64,000 nucleotides of DNA from Hericium rajendrae (Eukaryota; Basidiomycota; Agaricomycetes; Russulales; Hericiaceae), in the NCBI GenBank assembly GCA_033439255.1, contig CM065882.1:1736001-1800000 (forward strand), written 5' to 3'. Position numbers and translations under genes: made by a program. The notes under the pieces were generated by a model that ran no database searches, was not told the DNA's origin, and saw only the letters and a list, made by a program, of their open reading frames with translations. The stretch's first letter is position 1. Each line of letters opens with the position of its first letter. Of the stretch, positions 46,482 through 59,657 are shown in pieces.

Positions 46482-47039
46482 ATGGTGCTGGACTCCTGAA
46501 CGGAGATGGCGTCGGTGTCGGAGATAAAGCAGACGTTGTGGCGGCGACGTATTTTGGGCCAAGTGGTTCTGGTAATCCGCGAGCCAAGTAGGAGCTGGAG
46601 TAGCAGGGATACGATGGCTAATGAGGTATGTACTTGCCTGTGTCTTAATTATAGGCGGCTTCGGATTCCGAAGGGACCTTTCTAGACTCGATGGACGGAC
46701 ATGTAACTGCGTCCTAGACGAACATCATAGGCAGACGAACAGTGCCCTATACCAAGAGATAATTATTTGGTTACGTTACTCACCTACGACCCATTGCTAA
46801 TCCCGCTGTCATGCATTGCTATTCTGAACGGGCTCCGCATCCGTATTGATTGTGTACAGTAGCTGATATTTTCTGTGTCATGTATGTATAATTGACGGGG
46901 TCTAGAATTCACGCGAGCTTTCTTCTGCGACTGCGAAGGGTTCTGTTGTTTGCTATTGTCAATTAAATTTCCCACTCCAAACGACACGACGTACTACGCA
47001 CCGCCACATCCAAGTTCCTGACTGATCCAGAGACCAAAC
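46482..47039. other. Intergenic between convergent genes
   Basis: This 558-base gap holds the 3' ends of the WOPR gene and of tfb2. No other feature was identified. Confidence 0.55.
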
Positions 47040-49158
47040 CTACCCTGGAACGCTGCTCCCCCCTGCAGTCCTCCTCTCAATGAAGCCGCGAATGTTTCCA
47101 TGCCCTTCTAGAGTACCAAAGAAGCATCTGCGCGCGGGATTTTCCCATAGAACAACATCTAGTTGCTTCGCGTAGTTGAGCACATATTCGTAGTCGGCCT
47201 GAGAGGCGAACGCCGTGTACAGGTAGCCTGCGCATCAGGATCGCGACGATGAGATGACGGCAGGGTCAGATCAAGTAATAACGGATCGCGCGAGTATGGT
47301 GCATGACGTACCCTCTTGGGTTTTCACCCTATTTCTCTCAAGCTCCCACAAACGAATCTGGTCCTGCACTGTCACTGGCAAAAGTGGTTTCTGCACGGCG
47401 TGACGTTATTACACATTGCGAGTCTCAAGGAATGGATCGAACTTACGTTCTTGCGCATCTGAGGGTGAGCGTACGTCGTAAGGTAGCTGATGATCTGCCT
47501 CCATACGTAAGTGAAGATGCCGGGAATAGGACATGCTCAGAAGTAAAATCCACTTGCCTGATCCGCAGTGATCCCATTTGCCAGGGCCTTCCGGACGCTC
47601 TCCCGCGTCAGGGCACCAACCACAAGATTCGGGTACCGCGCTCGCATTGTCACAAAGAGGTTGAGCACTGCAGTCTGCAAAGGATTATCTATACATTGCG
47701 AGCCGTCATCATTCAAATCATCATCAATTCAGCGGATCATGAACGAACTGGTGTACGCGTAGACTTTGTAGTTGGTTTCCAGAATGATGAAGCCCTGTGC
47801 CTGACCATTTGCCCCTCCGCCGGTTGCGGTTGGGAGAGGAGGTAAGGATGATGTCAAGGTGGTCGCAAGACGTGTAGGGCTGAAACGCCGAGAAGATGCC
47901 TGCCGGCGGCCAGTTCAGTGCTCAAGCTCTTCTATGCCAAGCCTATGAAAAGAAAGCTTACTTTGCGTTGCCAGATGAGACCATAATCCCGCAGATCCTC
48001 TAGCATGGCTTTTTGAGTTTCGCTTAGGCTCTCGGTGGAATAGTCCTACTGTCACGGTCAGTGGGAATCGAGACGACAAAAGGTAAATGGTACCCGGCCC
48101 AACTCCATGGTTGATAGCATGAAGAGGAAACTCAAGACCTCAACAAGATCCATCTGCCGCTCCTGAGAGCAAACACTATGAGCGGCCGGACAGCACATAC
48201 TGAAAACGATCAGAAGTTACCTCAGCCATGTGCAGATACTGTAAGAGCAGTTCCCATAGCTGAGCGTGAGGAGTATGGAGGAGGAACTGGAATCCGGAAG
48301 ACGTGATCTGCAATTGCGACCCGCTGCATTCGCACAGATTAGAAATCTCCATTGATATTCATTGGACGTGACACACTGGTTTGCGGCCATCAGACCGCTG
48401 CGTTGAAGAAGATAAAGCACGCCTTGAGACGGCTTCGAGGGTACTTGGCCTGTCCCTGAGGACACCATGTAGTGTAGAATCGTCTGCTTACGCGTTAAGC
48501 ACGCGTATATTAGGTGATCATACATTATCTGACCTCCCAACGCTCAAGGGCGTACGCGTCTAATGCCTTCACAGTTGGGGACTGTCGTTTTTCGTCCGCT
48601 TCAGCCGGGACGCCGAAACTATGGCTAGTGCCACTGAAAACAAAGGTAAACTGGGAGCAGTTGTTGCTATGTCAGGATAATGCACATACCCGCCTGTGAG
48701 TGCCTGTCGTAAGCTGGCCTTGAAGGTTGAATTCAAGCTTAGTTTTGCACCGGGATTGGACAGAATATGTAATCGACCCAGTGTGGTGACCGCATCATCG
48801 AACAACCTTGAAAAGACTTAATCACGCATGGTCGAGACGAAGGCGATAGACCTTCACTTTTTACTTTCTCGCATGACCCAGGAGGACATCGTGTTAAGCG
48901 GCACCGATGATTCAAGCCATAATAAATTCATGATGAGCTGTCTCTCCAGAGGTGCCAGGAGTCTGTGATAAGGAGGATAAAGGGTAAGAATGCGAAATGT
49001 AACAGACCAAACGATACGAGCCTGAATATTGAGAGACATGACGAAGGTCGATGGTAAAGACGAGTTAGTGCAGTTTGCGATTGTGAATGAAGGAAAGGGA
49101 GTAAAGCATGAGAGCTGTGATGCTGGGGCGGCTGCGTCTCCTCAATAACCGCGGGCAT
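47040..49158 (-). CDS. TFB2: TFIIH core subunit Tfb2 (p52/GTF2H4)
   Basis: Tfb2 is a core TFIIH subunit that anchors and stimulates the XPB/Ssl2 ATPase in transcription initiation and nucleotide excision repair. Family blocks appear across many exons: [155 protein letters not shown] and [18 protein letters not shown]. They end with the winged-helix TTDA-contact region [38 protein letters not shown] and [12 protein letters not shown]. The first intron (48963-49021) works only with a GC donor. Start ATG 49158 gives [13 protein letters not shown]. The gene looks intact, with about ten introns; a few internal junctions were inferred from family conservation. Confidence 0.92.
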
Positions 49159-49709
49159 TGGTGCGAGTTTGTTTCCAGGGCCAAGCTGCAATTAATCTTG
49201 TGTTGAGATTGTGGTATGTAAGTATAGAAGCAAACGTTATGGTCAAGTTCTCGTCAGGCGAAGTCAAGCTGGGCCTGGCAACTTATTAGTACTTATTGCT
49301 TACGGCGTCGACCGGTACTTTCCGTACCGAAACAAACTCCGCACGGTTATGTTGTCGACAACAACATTTCATTATCTCACTTCAATCAAGCAACCGAATA
49401 TGCGATCTGCATACTGTAGTGCAACATCGTGGTCATTTAATCAGACCATCAAATTTGTTATTGAACTTGAATCACCCAATCTATGAAGGCGACAATTAAT
49501 TACATCCTGAATCCTGAGTGCTGACAAATACAGAACCTCTGAAGCGGGGCGCTGACATAATATGTGGGAATGACTTACCATATACAGGGCCTCCGGCGCT
49601 GCTTTATGTGACGTTCTCAAAGACACTCTCGCCAACGACCGCAACGACCGCAACGACCACAAGCTCTGTCTTCGTCAAATTTTGACCCTTCGAGTTTATC
49701 CTTCTTCGA
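49159..49709. other. Divergent promoter region (tfb2 / SIM-RING gene)
   Basis: This 551-base gap lies between divergent genes. An imperfect triple repeat of CAACGACCG occurs near 49631-49656, about 60 bases before the ATG of the plus-strand gene. Confidence 0.55.
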
Positions 49710-51478
49710 ATGGCTACTCCTTTAATTGACAGACCCGTTTCTGTCATCCCTGAGCGACGTCGGCGACCTTCAGACGAGGTCATAGATGTCGACCTACTCA
49801 ATGACGACCTGATTCAACCGCCACCACAGCGTAGACGGCTGTCATCGAGCTTGGGTTCTTCGTCAAATGCGATTGTCATTGATAGTGACGAGGAAATCTC
49901 TGTCTACGAGCAGTCTTCGGTCTCTGGAAGCAGTCGTGCTCGACCTCGGCGGCCAGGTGAGTACAGGTACCCTTGTCCCATCGAACTTCATCTCATTATC
50001 CTTTTAAAGGCTCGCCACACACGCGTCTGATCTCTCCGCCCCCTCCTATCCCTGATTCTACCATCCCACCTGTGCCTGAGGTATCTGCTCGATTTCGCAG
50101 ACGAGCGCAGAATCGGGTGCATACTCGTTCTGGTCACCGCGCTGGTCCCGCAGGCCTTATACGACCAAATGAGGAACCTTTTGCATTCGAACGTTCATTC
50201 GGGTCATCGCCAGTCGCCCAACCTCATCGTACAGTCACCCCTCCACCATCTGTTGCCCCGCCATCGCATCACCAACCATCTATGGGGTTTGGTGGCGCCA
50301 TCCTGGCGTTGAATCGCCAGAATATGCTGGAAGAGCGTATTCAGCGCGAGAGAGCCCGGGAACGTCGACTGGACGTATTACGGCGCGCTATGCGGTTTCC
50401 TTACGCTGCAGGCGCGCGATCGATCATCTCGCGGACGTTGCGAAGCGTCTCAAATCGTCTGCCGGATTTTCTTGGTGCAGGCGGGACCTATGATATGAAT
50501 GGAGAAGAACTCGTGGATGCTATTGCTATGTCCGAAGCCTTCGATGACTGGCGGGACGAAGGCGATATCTTTGGGGACGATGAAGGCCTTGTTGGTGCCC
50601 TTCGCAGACTACACCCGGAGTACAAGACCATCTACACCCACCCGCAGCCTGCTGCTCCTGGATTCACCTATGATTTCGCGCCCAGTTTTCCACTGCCTTC
50701 AGCTCCAGAGGTGATCTCTCTGGAGGACGATGAAGCAGGACCCAGCTCGAGCGCAGCTGCATCTACGTCTGCTTCATCTTCATCTTCATCCGATGTCAGT
50801 ACCTACATCGTCTGTGCACATTGTCTCGATCCCTTGGTTCTTGGTGCTACGGGATCTGCAGAGGATCAAGCGCAACGAAAACTGTGGGGCTTGAGATGTG
50901 GCCATTTACTCGACGGCAAATGTGTCCAGAAGCTGATGCAGCCTCCACTGGAGCCACAAGCAGATTTAGAAAACAGCATGGATTTGAAGGGCAAGGGAAA
51001 GGAAAGAGACGAAAGCCCGCAAATGCCAGGTGCCTTCGTCGGTGGGGCCTCCAGAATCAGCGAGAAGGCAAGAGGAAAATGTAGAGCTGATGCAGGGTCT
51101 TCGGACGATTCACTTTCGGAGGGATCTTCTCTTTATTCTCGATTCGTCGAACCTGCAGAGGCTGATTCGATGCGAGCGCGGCTGCGGCCTCGGAATGGAG
51201 CAGGACATGTGCAGATTGCGTCTTTATCCTCATCCACCACTCTTCAGGACAATCAGGCGGCATCTCGCTCACATCCCTTACCCGGGGTGCGTGCTGCACG
51301 GTCTTTACGGGCGGCGAAAGCCAAAGGAAAGCAGAAGGTTGCTCTACCACGCGTCGAGGCAGAGTACGAATGGAGCTGTCCTGTACCTCGATGTGGGAAG
51401 GTACACGTAAGTGTGAAGTTGGAAGGCCAAGGTTGGGTCATGGATGGGAGCAGAGGTGCAATTGGTGTTTTCGTATAA
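49710..51478 (+). CDS. SIM-rich RING-like protein, possible SUMO-targeted ubiquitin ligase
   Basis: This two-exon gene encodes about 560 residues; the intron (about 49955-50009) keeps frame. Three stretches fit SUMO-interacting motifs, hydrophobic cores next to acids: EVIDVDLLNDD, NAIVIDSDEE and PEVISLEDDE. A helical, Arg-rich segment follows (NMLEERIQRERARERRLDVL). A RING-like set of ligands follows: CAHC, then RCGHLLDGKC, then after a disordered insert of roughly 150 residues WSCPVPRCGKVH. The order CxxC, CxHx(n)C, CPx(n)C matches a RING split by a long insertion. The end WVMDGSRGAIGVFV looks conserved. STUbLs such as Slx5-Slx8 and Rfp-Slx8 combine SIMs with RINGs and act in the nucleus on SUMO-modified proteins. 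The combination is what I see; ligase activity is inference. Confidence 0.7.
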
Positions 51479-54400
51479 TTATTTGGAGTAATTCTAAAGG
51501 TCGAAGGTGATTATTTCCCGGCATTCGGATCGTGTGATCTTTAAGTTGACCAGATTGTTTCAGTTACACGACCGGATACGACACATCTTGACCGCGTTCG
51601 GCATCCATTGGCTTGTTGCAATAAAATGGCTTTGTTATCGCTCACCCTTCGGGTTCCGACTTTCTGCCTGCGCTAATCTAAATGGTACGTATTTCGCTTC
51701 CGTCTATCTGACTGGTACCGGCTTGTCATTTGTCACCGTCACCATCTGCACGTCTTCGGGCTCACACCCGCGTCCCTCCCCCACTCCTCGATCATGGGAA
51801 CCAAGCCAAGATTATCAGTCTATCTGGATGCATAACTATCAACGGCAGCTCCACTACTTCAATGATATGTCTCAATATCAGCAGCGTAATGAAGCAGGTT
51901 TAGCAATTATAATCTATGCGATTCGACCGACATCACTCGGGCTTTGTCAACATCCAATAGGGCATCATTAGGTATCAATCCTGACATCACGCACTTCATC
52001 CTGACTGATCAATGGCATACATTTGTAGCACTGATGAACATATGTGGAACTGATGTGTTCTGAACTTGAATGCCTGGCAGCTCATCGACATCCGTCGGTC
52101 ATTAACATAGAAGACCAGAACGGTCCCCACATCAGCTCATTCCTTGCGCCGCCGGATAAGCAGGATCACAGCCCCTTGAAACTGGGAAGTAGACACCTGT
52201 CTCATTTGTTACTGGCGACTTCTCAACACATGTCGGCGCCTTTGGAGTATCATGACGACCATACACCCCGCACTTATGATGTCTGTAATCGTCAGCCTCG
52301 TGTCAACTCTCAAGCATTCCGATTCTTGTTCCACCTCTGGGAATCGAGATCGGGATGCACTTAGGCACTGAGATCGCAAAGCGTCAAGATAATCCAGGAT
52401 CCATCACCACCGCTCCTCATTCAGGACTATCTCGCCCATTCTTGCACAGCGGATATCAGATTCGTAATTTTGCTCTAGGAACGTCTTTCAATATATCATA
52501 CTACGTGTACCACAGGCTGTCCAGTTATCAGTGTTGCTTTGGAATATCTCGACTACATGTCTTCGATCATTTCGACCCATCATTTCCACCAGTGACTTAT
52601 GGCATGCATGGCTATCAAACGACTTTGCAGGTTCCTATCCGCAAACTCGATCCTTGCGGCATCCGACTCGGAGACCATGCTCTTCGACCGTCGTTTTCCC
52701 ACCTGAGCTGCCCGTGGCGGTCAATCGCGCTGATCAACTCGAACCTAATGTTGATCTGTCTCAGTCAAGCTTCTGTAGCACCCGACCCGTCTTTGTTCCC
52801 TCGCTTGCCGTTCTATGTCAACGGTGACATTTTCCGACCCTGCATCCGACTCGGTGCGTATCTCCTTGTGTCGTCTTCTGATGATTTGTTCAGCAATGAA
52901 TAGTCTAGAATCCGATGTTGATGCGAGCTGTCAGGAATGAACTGCCGCGGACATTTAGGTTCTACTCACGGAGACATGGCATCAGAACAACATTGCTGGC
53001 ATATAATGTCTCGTTCCCAGGTGATGACATTCTGGATGTCAGCTCATGTTCGTAGTATTCGCAATCACGCGCGCCTGATAACTTGTCATGTTATTCGAAG
53101 GAGCTCAATTCACAGATGTTGCACAACAATAGTGCACTGATGGCCTCGCACAGGGGTGACGACTTACAATGTGAGCCGCATGATATAACTGGATACGTTC
53201 TCATCTTTCGCCAGGGATACAGTGTTAGATCGCAATCTCAGCTCCAAAATATTGACAAATTATCCATCGCACTGATGTCCGAACATTCTCGATTGATTCC
53301 TCCGATCTTAGCGACTCATACAGGCTCGACGTACCGACAGGAAACACTGCAACCCTGAGAATAACTCCTCAAGGTTAAAATCTGCTGATATGTGGTGCAT
53401 GTCGTATATTGAATGATACAAATGGGGGATGGCCCCGACCGATATCGATTACGCCGCCAGATCCACCTTCACTTCGTCCACCATTTTGATCCAACACAAT
53501 CTGCCGGTGCATGTCTTGGGGCCATTCAGCCCACCTTGTACATTTGGAAAAAAAAAACTCCATTGCCTTTCCCATGCTGTGCGTCGCTGTTGTCGGCACT
53601 CGTTTCGGAGGGCGGTCGTGTCGGCGGCAGGACAATGAACTCGTGAAACCTGCCGCACATCAGTCTTACATCCGGGCGAAACACCATCAGCACGAGAGTA
53701 ACAGTAGCCGACGGGCGCGAGACCAAATGGGAAACCGGGCCTACGCCAGCAGGACCCGCAGCTGCCCACACCCGTGCCCGATGCGGCGTATTTGTGCCCA
53801 CACTGCCCATTGTCGTGAATCTACCATGCGAAAAATTAGATGGATATGCACCGCCAACTTCCAAGGGAATATGCTTAACTCGTGTGCATTTCAATTCCTT
53901 GAACGAAAGGGTATACCGCCTTCCAGAACGCTGGGACAGAAAGGATTTGCTCCATGCTCCGAATTCGATCGAGGCTCCGAAGGCGAGGCAGGGCTGGTGC
54001 ATGTAAGCTGTTTCAAGCAAAATTTCTCTCAAAAATTGGACGTCAACAGGCTGCATATGAAGCGTAACAAGGCGGGAAGAGTCGTGAAGACTATGGTAGT
54101 ATTTGCAAGGCAGAGGCTACTGCGCTGTTACTGGCAGGCCTGAGCGCGTATATGTCCCATAAAGACAAAAAAAAATGTTGGTAAGTAGGATGCGGTGACC
54201 CATGGACACGGTATCTGGAGGCGCCCCGGTTGAAGGCTGAAACTATTGAAATGGTGATGCTTAGCTGGCCACCGCAGTGCCATCATCACTTCATGTCAAC
54301 AAACTTGAAAGGTGCTGATGAGGCTGATCTAGGCTATGGCCCTAACCTTGAGGTATGGTTTGTTCGTCCTTACAGCCAAGCGACGCGGAGTTGCTCCTCC

Positions 54401-57371
54401 TCAGCGACCTCCACCTTCGACCCCATCATCTAGCTCTATGATTGAATCCCCAACAAGCGCTATTAAAGATCTTATGAATTGTCGAAACATCCACAACTCA
54501 TTCTCGATTTCTGTCATATCGGGTCCCGCTTGAAGTTGTTGGCTGTCGAAAGCATCCGCTCATACATCATGAAGAACGTGGTGGACGCATGGACCAGGTA
54601 TTTATAACCATTTATTTTCCACGGATGATGTGAAAAGTCAATACAGATGGACTATACGCCTTGCCCAACACCCGCATCTAATGCACATATCGAGCGTCTT
54701 GGGCGTTAGGGCGCTGACCAGCCGAAGCCAACATCGCTAGACCAGCGTGGATCGTGACATCGATAAATCCTTGGTCTGATGCTCGATATCGATGTGCCTG
54801 CGAGATCTGTCAACCGCAAATTCTCATGCAAGAATGAAAGCCGCGCCATCATGCTGCCAGTTGCGTTGAAAGCTCCGCCCTAATGTGAAGCTGTGTGGCC
54901 GTGCCGAGCTGAGTCTTTGCAGCTGTTCATGCGTTATTAGCTCGCGCCGCAACGAGAACAAGACACTGCACATCTGGAGCCATCTCCCACTGATGTTTTT
55001 CAACGAGGTCGCGCTCAACGCCTCATCCAAGCCGAATGAATGTAAGTGCACAGATATCTGCCCAGGTACATCTACAAAGGCATATCGATACTCACATGTG
55101 ACGCCCGCCCACATCCTAATCTGAATAGGTTTTGCGCATCGGCCCAGACGCGTCTTGAGGATTGACCGGTGCGGAGCTGCGGTGCAAAGATGTGGTGGAC
55201 ATGCTGTTTCACAGCTATCTTCGTTCCACTATCCCTCCAATCTCGATCGCAGAACCCATCACTGTAACGCTGGAACGGTGCAATCCGGGCGCGGCTTCTC
55301 ACCCAGCAATAGCAACTGGCGACAGTGGTATCATGTCACTTGCCAGGGGACTCGTTGGATCTTCTATCCTTCAGCCAGTCAAGTTGGGAGTTTCGAGAAC
55401 TTAACGTGTCACTTTCATCAGTCTTATGAACGGTGGCGTACGTATGTCCCAGTGCTCGCTGGAACCATGAGCCATGATTAATGGTATCATACCAAAATAT
55501 GGGTGAAGCTTCCTTGTTTTGCTCCTAGCTAATGCTAATTACGAGATTTCAAGGAAGGGTGACTACGTCGCTGTCGAATCTTATGCAAGGGCACAAGCAA
55601 TTGGTCACCTCAGCCGGCCAGAGCACTCGATCTCCGGTCACATGGATGGCGTCGACGCATCTTCCATATCTGCTCAATCTTTGCGTAGCCCGCTCGTGGG
55701 ATTTCGCCGACGTACTTGGCACATGTGCGCTGTTCATCGTCATCACGCATTTCGCGTCAGAAGAGTCATTTCTTCACATTGACATCGTGGTGATTGTTGC
55801 TCTGATATAGGTCTCCGTTCAGCTTCGCTTGACCACCAGGAGCTGGTCGATACTGCAGCCGTATGTCTATCTCAACTTCGGTGTCTTCTCGACGACATAT
55901 TTTGGGTGTGTCGTCCTTCGAAGCAGAGGCTTCTGTCTAATATGGGCAGTGTGCATGCGTTCTCAAGATCCTTTGGGCGGCTGGTTGTGCTCAAACAGTG
56001 CCCATATGTCCACAACCTTTCGCGTGCGTAGCCCCACTCGAAGTGAATTCTACCCACGAAATGATTTTGTCACTCAGACATTTTGTCACTCAGACTAGGT
56101 CCAAGATCGATACTTGCTCTACGCCCTCCGGAATCATATTTTGATATCCACCGCCAACCGTTAACGATCACGCAGGCCATGCATCAGTCAGGACTTCCTG
56201 TCTCCCTGTATCTCACGTCGGTGCCCCTATACACCCGAGTTTGAGCGACGGGCTTTCCGGTGTTGGAAAATCCGGAGTACCCTATCGTGTTCTAAAACAA
56301 CATCTACGGTTGTGTGCTATCAAAAACAACCCTGAAAAAGTCTAACGTTGAACCCTGATGTCTAGGGTTGCGAAATTTCAACAACCTCGGACTGGATATG
56401 AGTCCGAGTGTGCATCAGGTTTTTCTGCGATCCGTCGCTATGTGCATTGCACTGATCGACTCATCGTAGATGTCCTCAGCCGACCTGCATTTCCTCCTCG
56501 TCACATCGGAAGACCCCATGAGCTACAGGCGCAGCTTTCTCCGCAACACGAGACCACTTCATTATGCTATCCGGTTCATCGCACCGGGGACACGGCTGCA
56601 TGGATAGCTATCCAAGTTGCTCTGCACACCCAGTGCTCACTTGTTTGTACTCTCACGGCTGTTTAAGAGCTATGGTCCTATAGCATTTCTCCCTCTATAG
56701 CGCACTTCAAGGCATCGGACATAACAGGAAGATATCCCTGGCACAGCATCTAAACCCCGGCTCCTCACCAGACATCATCCCCGTCGCACCCGCCCACATA
56801 CCGACATAGGGACCAACTGACGATCTTTGCCCCACCGCTTGCCTCTAGCCGACTCGATCGTTCGCTTATTTCATTATACCTCATTATACAGCGTTGCGAC
56901 GGCGCCTACAAATACCAAACACCAATCCACACAAATGATCAAAGGGGCCGAATTGATTGCGAGGCACGGCATGAACCACGCACAGGGCCCGCATCAACGC
57001 GCCAATCGGCGCATCACGGCGGGTTCGCCGCAGTGCACACTTGGCGCGTCTACCACTTGGTCCACTGGCGCCTGATGCACATGCAGCTGAGGCAGCGGAC
57101 TGCCTCGCGCCTCGTGTTACGAATGAAGCGCGGCCCTGGGCGGGTTGCTGTGCTGTCCTATATCCTGCATCTCCAAGGCCTGAAGAGGGCCGACGCCTCG
57201 CAATCAGGGCACGATATGCGAACATGATGATGATGCGGCCCGCACGCCCTTGCGCTCGCCGCGCTGCGTAAACGCACCCCCGGTGCCGTGAGGGTGTGCC
57301 TCCGTACCTATCTATCACTGGGCTGGCGAACAAGGGCTGCGGTTGACCGGGCTCGATGGATCAGCTCGTCA

Positions 57372-57690
57372 CCATCCTTGGCTGGGTGCTACAGCCCCCA
57401 TCCACATACAAGACGGAGTGCTTGCTCCATTGTGTTCGTCACTTGCTTTGAATGCCATATGTTTGTTGATACTGGATGGTGGATGGAGAGATCAATCTCG
57501 CCATCCTCCGGATGCTACAGCCGTTCGATCGCACAATATCGTTGTAATACGGAGCATTTATCTCTCCCTTGTTCATCATTCGCTTTGAATACACACATAC
57601 TTATTGATACTGGATACTCTAACGTGTTCATCACTGGCGTTGAATATTGATATGTTTTCTGATACTGGATAGAGAGATCAATCACTCCAT
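57372..57690 (+). repeat. Diverged tandem repeat, about 125-base unit, 2.5 copies
   Basis: Units starting CCATCC (57372 and 57501) share TGCTACAGCC, an ACGGAG-(T/C) stretch, then GTTC(G/A)TCA and GCTTTGAAT, then TTGATACTGGAT. A third partial copy from 57624 repeats TGTTCATCACT, GTTGAAT, ATATGTTTTCTGATACTGG and AGAGAGATCAATC. Spacing is about 129 and 123 bases. Copies have clearly diverged, so the duplication is old. No coding frame persists across the units. Confidence 0.7.
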
Positions 57691-59585
57691 AACATACAAC
57701 TTTCTTTCGGTGAACGGCACATATGGGCTCAGATAGATTATCACAGAGGCCTTTGACCTGTGCGCACCCTCGAAGCAACGTCATGATCCATTCTCTTGAA
57801 GCTTTCGAAAACGAAGTCTGACGCAGTCTCAAAATATGCAGGGAATGATGCAGGATAATATCTCCTCATCACATGTGTATACTGTACACTATGCATTCCA
57901 TCGCCTGCGAAATACACACTAGCCTATCCTGTCATCCAAACTATGCAGCATCGTACCAGCATCCAACAGCCCATCCCAGCCCATCCTGCCACCGGTAAAT
58001 GACGCAGTGCAACGGTTTCGTGATGTGCGCCCCCGTCGTGCGAACAGCCCCCGCACTCCCGCAGCCGCCCCGATCCAGCATCATCTCGTCCATAAATATA
58101 CACGCCGCCCGAAATAGCTGCCCGAAGGGTTCGGCATCAGTTGGCACCTGAAGGCGCTGCGCTGTTCCAAACTATGATGACGGTCTTCAATTCAACGCCA
58201 GAGAGCCTGTCTGGCCCCAAATGGCGACGTCGAAGCCAAGGGAGATGCGGCAACGCGACATGATTGCATGATTGTGATGCCGCAGAAACGCCCATCGAGA
58301 GCGCGCGCTGGCCTGCCTGCGCCTGAGCCAATCGCCACGACACACGGCGCAATGCTTTATTTGACGTGTGGGGAATATCAGCACGGACGTTAGTAACGCG
58401 AACGCGAAGGCCATCAGCATCAGCGGGTCGGCGCAAGGGTCGCGTCGATTCCTGCTCGTGTTCGAGAGATCAGCAGGTTCGCAGCACGCTGGGGAGCCCG
58501 GGCCTCAACTCGTCCAAACAAGGCGCGAACCTGATCTCCCATCATCGTGCCATCCGAGCTGCGCCAGTGTCCGCAGATCGAGATTTCGCGCGATCAATCG
58601 CCTTCGCCTCCCACTGCGCGTATCATCAATCCGATTGTTTCGTTTGCAGTATTCTTCGCCGAAAGCGGACATCGCTGGAAGGACGGGCCTGGTTATCTGC
58701 CTGTCCGCGTCGGAAGGCTATGCGCTGGAGTACACAAAGTACGCATCATTGCAATGGTGTTTGACCTGCTGAGGGACACATACTGGATGGCAGGCACAGA
58801 AGGCACTTCTGCTGATCGTTGTCCTTCTCAAGGACATTTGTTGCGGGTAAATGGTCCGAGCAGCATGAGGATTTGCAGGCATTTGCTGCCCTGAAGCGAT
58901 GGGAACTCGTCGCGGAGAAGCATGCCCATGTCCATGTCGCTCGGAGAGCATGGCCTGGAACGGCGATAGGGCATGTTGATCTCACGGACTGTCGAGCTGA
59001 AGTGAGACATGTTGTACCGTTGGGGCGGGCGCTATGCGGCGTTTATAGCAGGCCGCTAATGTAGAGACGCAGACGCTAGGGCGGAACTGCGTAACCTGGC
59101 GATGTAACGTCGGGAAGGAACCTGTGCAGCATCGACAGCCGCAAAGTGTCAGTAGAGATCGCATGACCGAACGGCGAAAGGCAGATGTCCGACGAGACCT
59201 GGCCTGACGACACGGGCGGCAGCTGAGTAACTGCAACGCCAGAAGATTGATGTCGAGATGGAGCGTGTGGAGGACGAACGACACGACGAGAGTCATTATC
59301 TGACATCGGGCGCTGGTTTGCGAACATGATAACATTGGGGAGATGAGAAAGGAAACATAGGCTTGGGGGTGACGTTACAGAGGTGGAAGCCCTGGGTCAT
59401 CAGAATGATGGAGGGAAGGCCGTATATACGGAGATGTTCCCCACGATGATATATCAATTATTGACTGGGAGAGGATGAAGGCATCATCTCGTCAATCGAA
59501 GGACGTCGATGGGATCAGTCGTGGCAGTGTCGGCCGCTGGTGAACACAAGGCCGGTCCCACCCAAAATGGCGTGCCACTTGGAAC

Positions 59586-59591
59586 TATAAA
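59586..59591 (+). promoter_or_regulatory. TATA box upstream of the gene at 59658
   Basis: TATAAA lies 67 bases before the ATG at 59658, followed by a C-rich leader (CTCCTCCCCCGACCATCTCC region). The placement suits a fungal core promoter. Confidence 0.5.
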
Positions 59592-59657
59592 TCATCCTCC
59601 GAATCCATTTCTCCTCCCCCGACCATCTCCCATCCACCCCCCCGCCAACTCGACATC

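Larger units (their letters stand above)
51479..59657. other. 8.2 kb without a nameable gene
   Basis: The stretch has many open frames of 60-210 codons on both strands, none with a known motif or a convincing splice extension (for example 53511-54143 on +, 53526-54056 on -). It contains A-runs near 53550 and 54168, a 15-base direct duplication TTTTGTCACTCAGAC (56066-56096) and a diverged tandem repeat at 57372-57690. I see no reverse transcriptase, transposase, long terminal repeats, tRNA or rRNA. It may be a repeat-poor intergenic island, or hold lineage-specific or non-coding genes I cannot recognise. Confidence 0.45.

Noticed and set aside
53526-54056. Open frames of 176-210 codons on both strands
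   Set aside because: They overlap each other on opposite strands, show no motif, and the region contains homopolymer runs; neither can be preferred.
59076-59335. Small minus-strand Ser/Pro-rich open frame starting MSDNDSRR
   Set aside because: It is only about 76 codons with no homology I recognise and an equally long competing frame; too weak to list as a gene.
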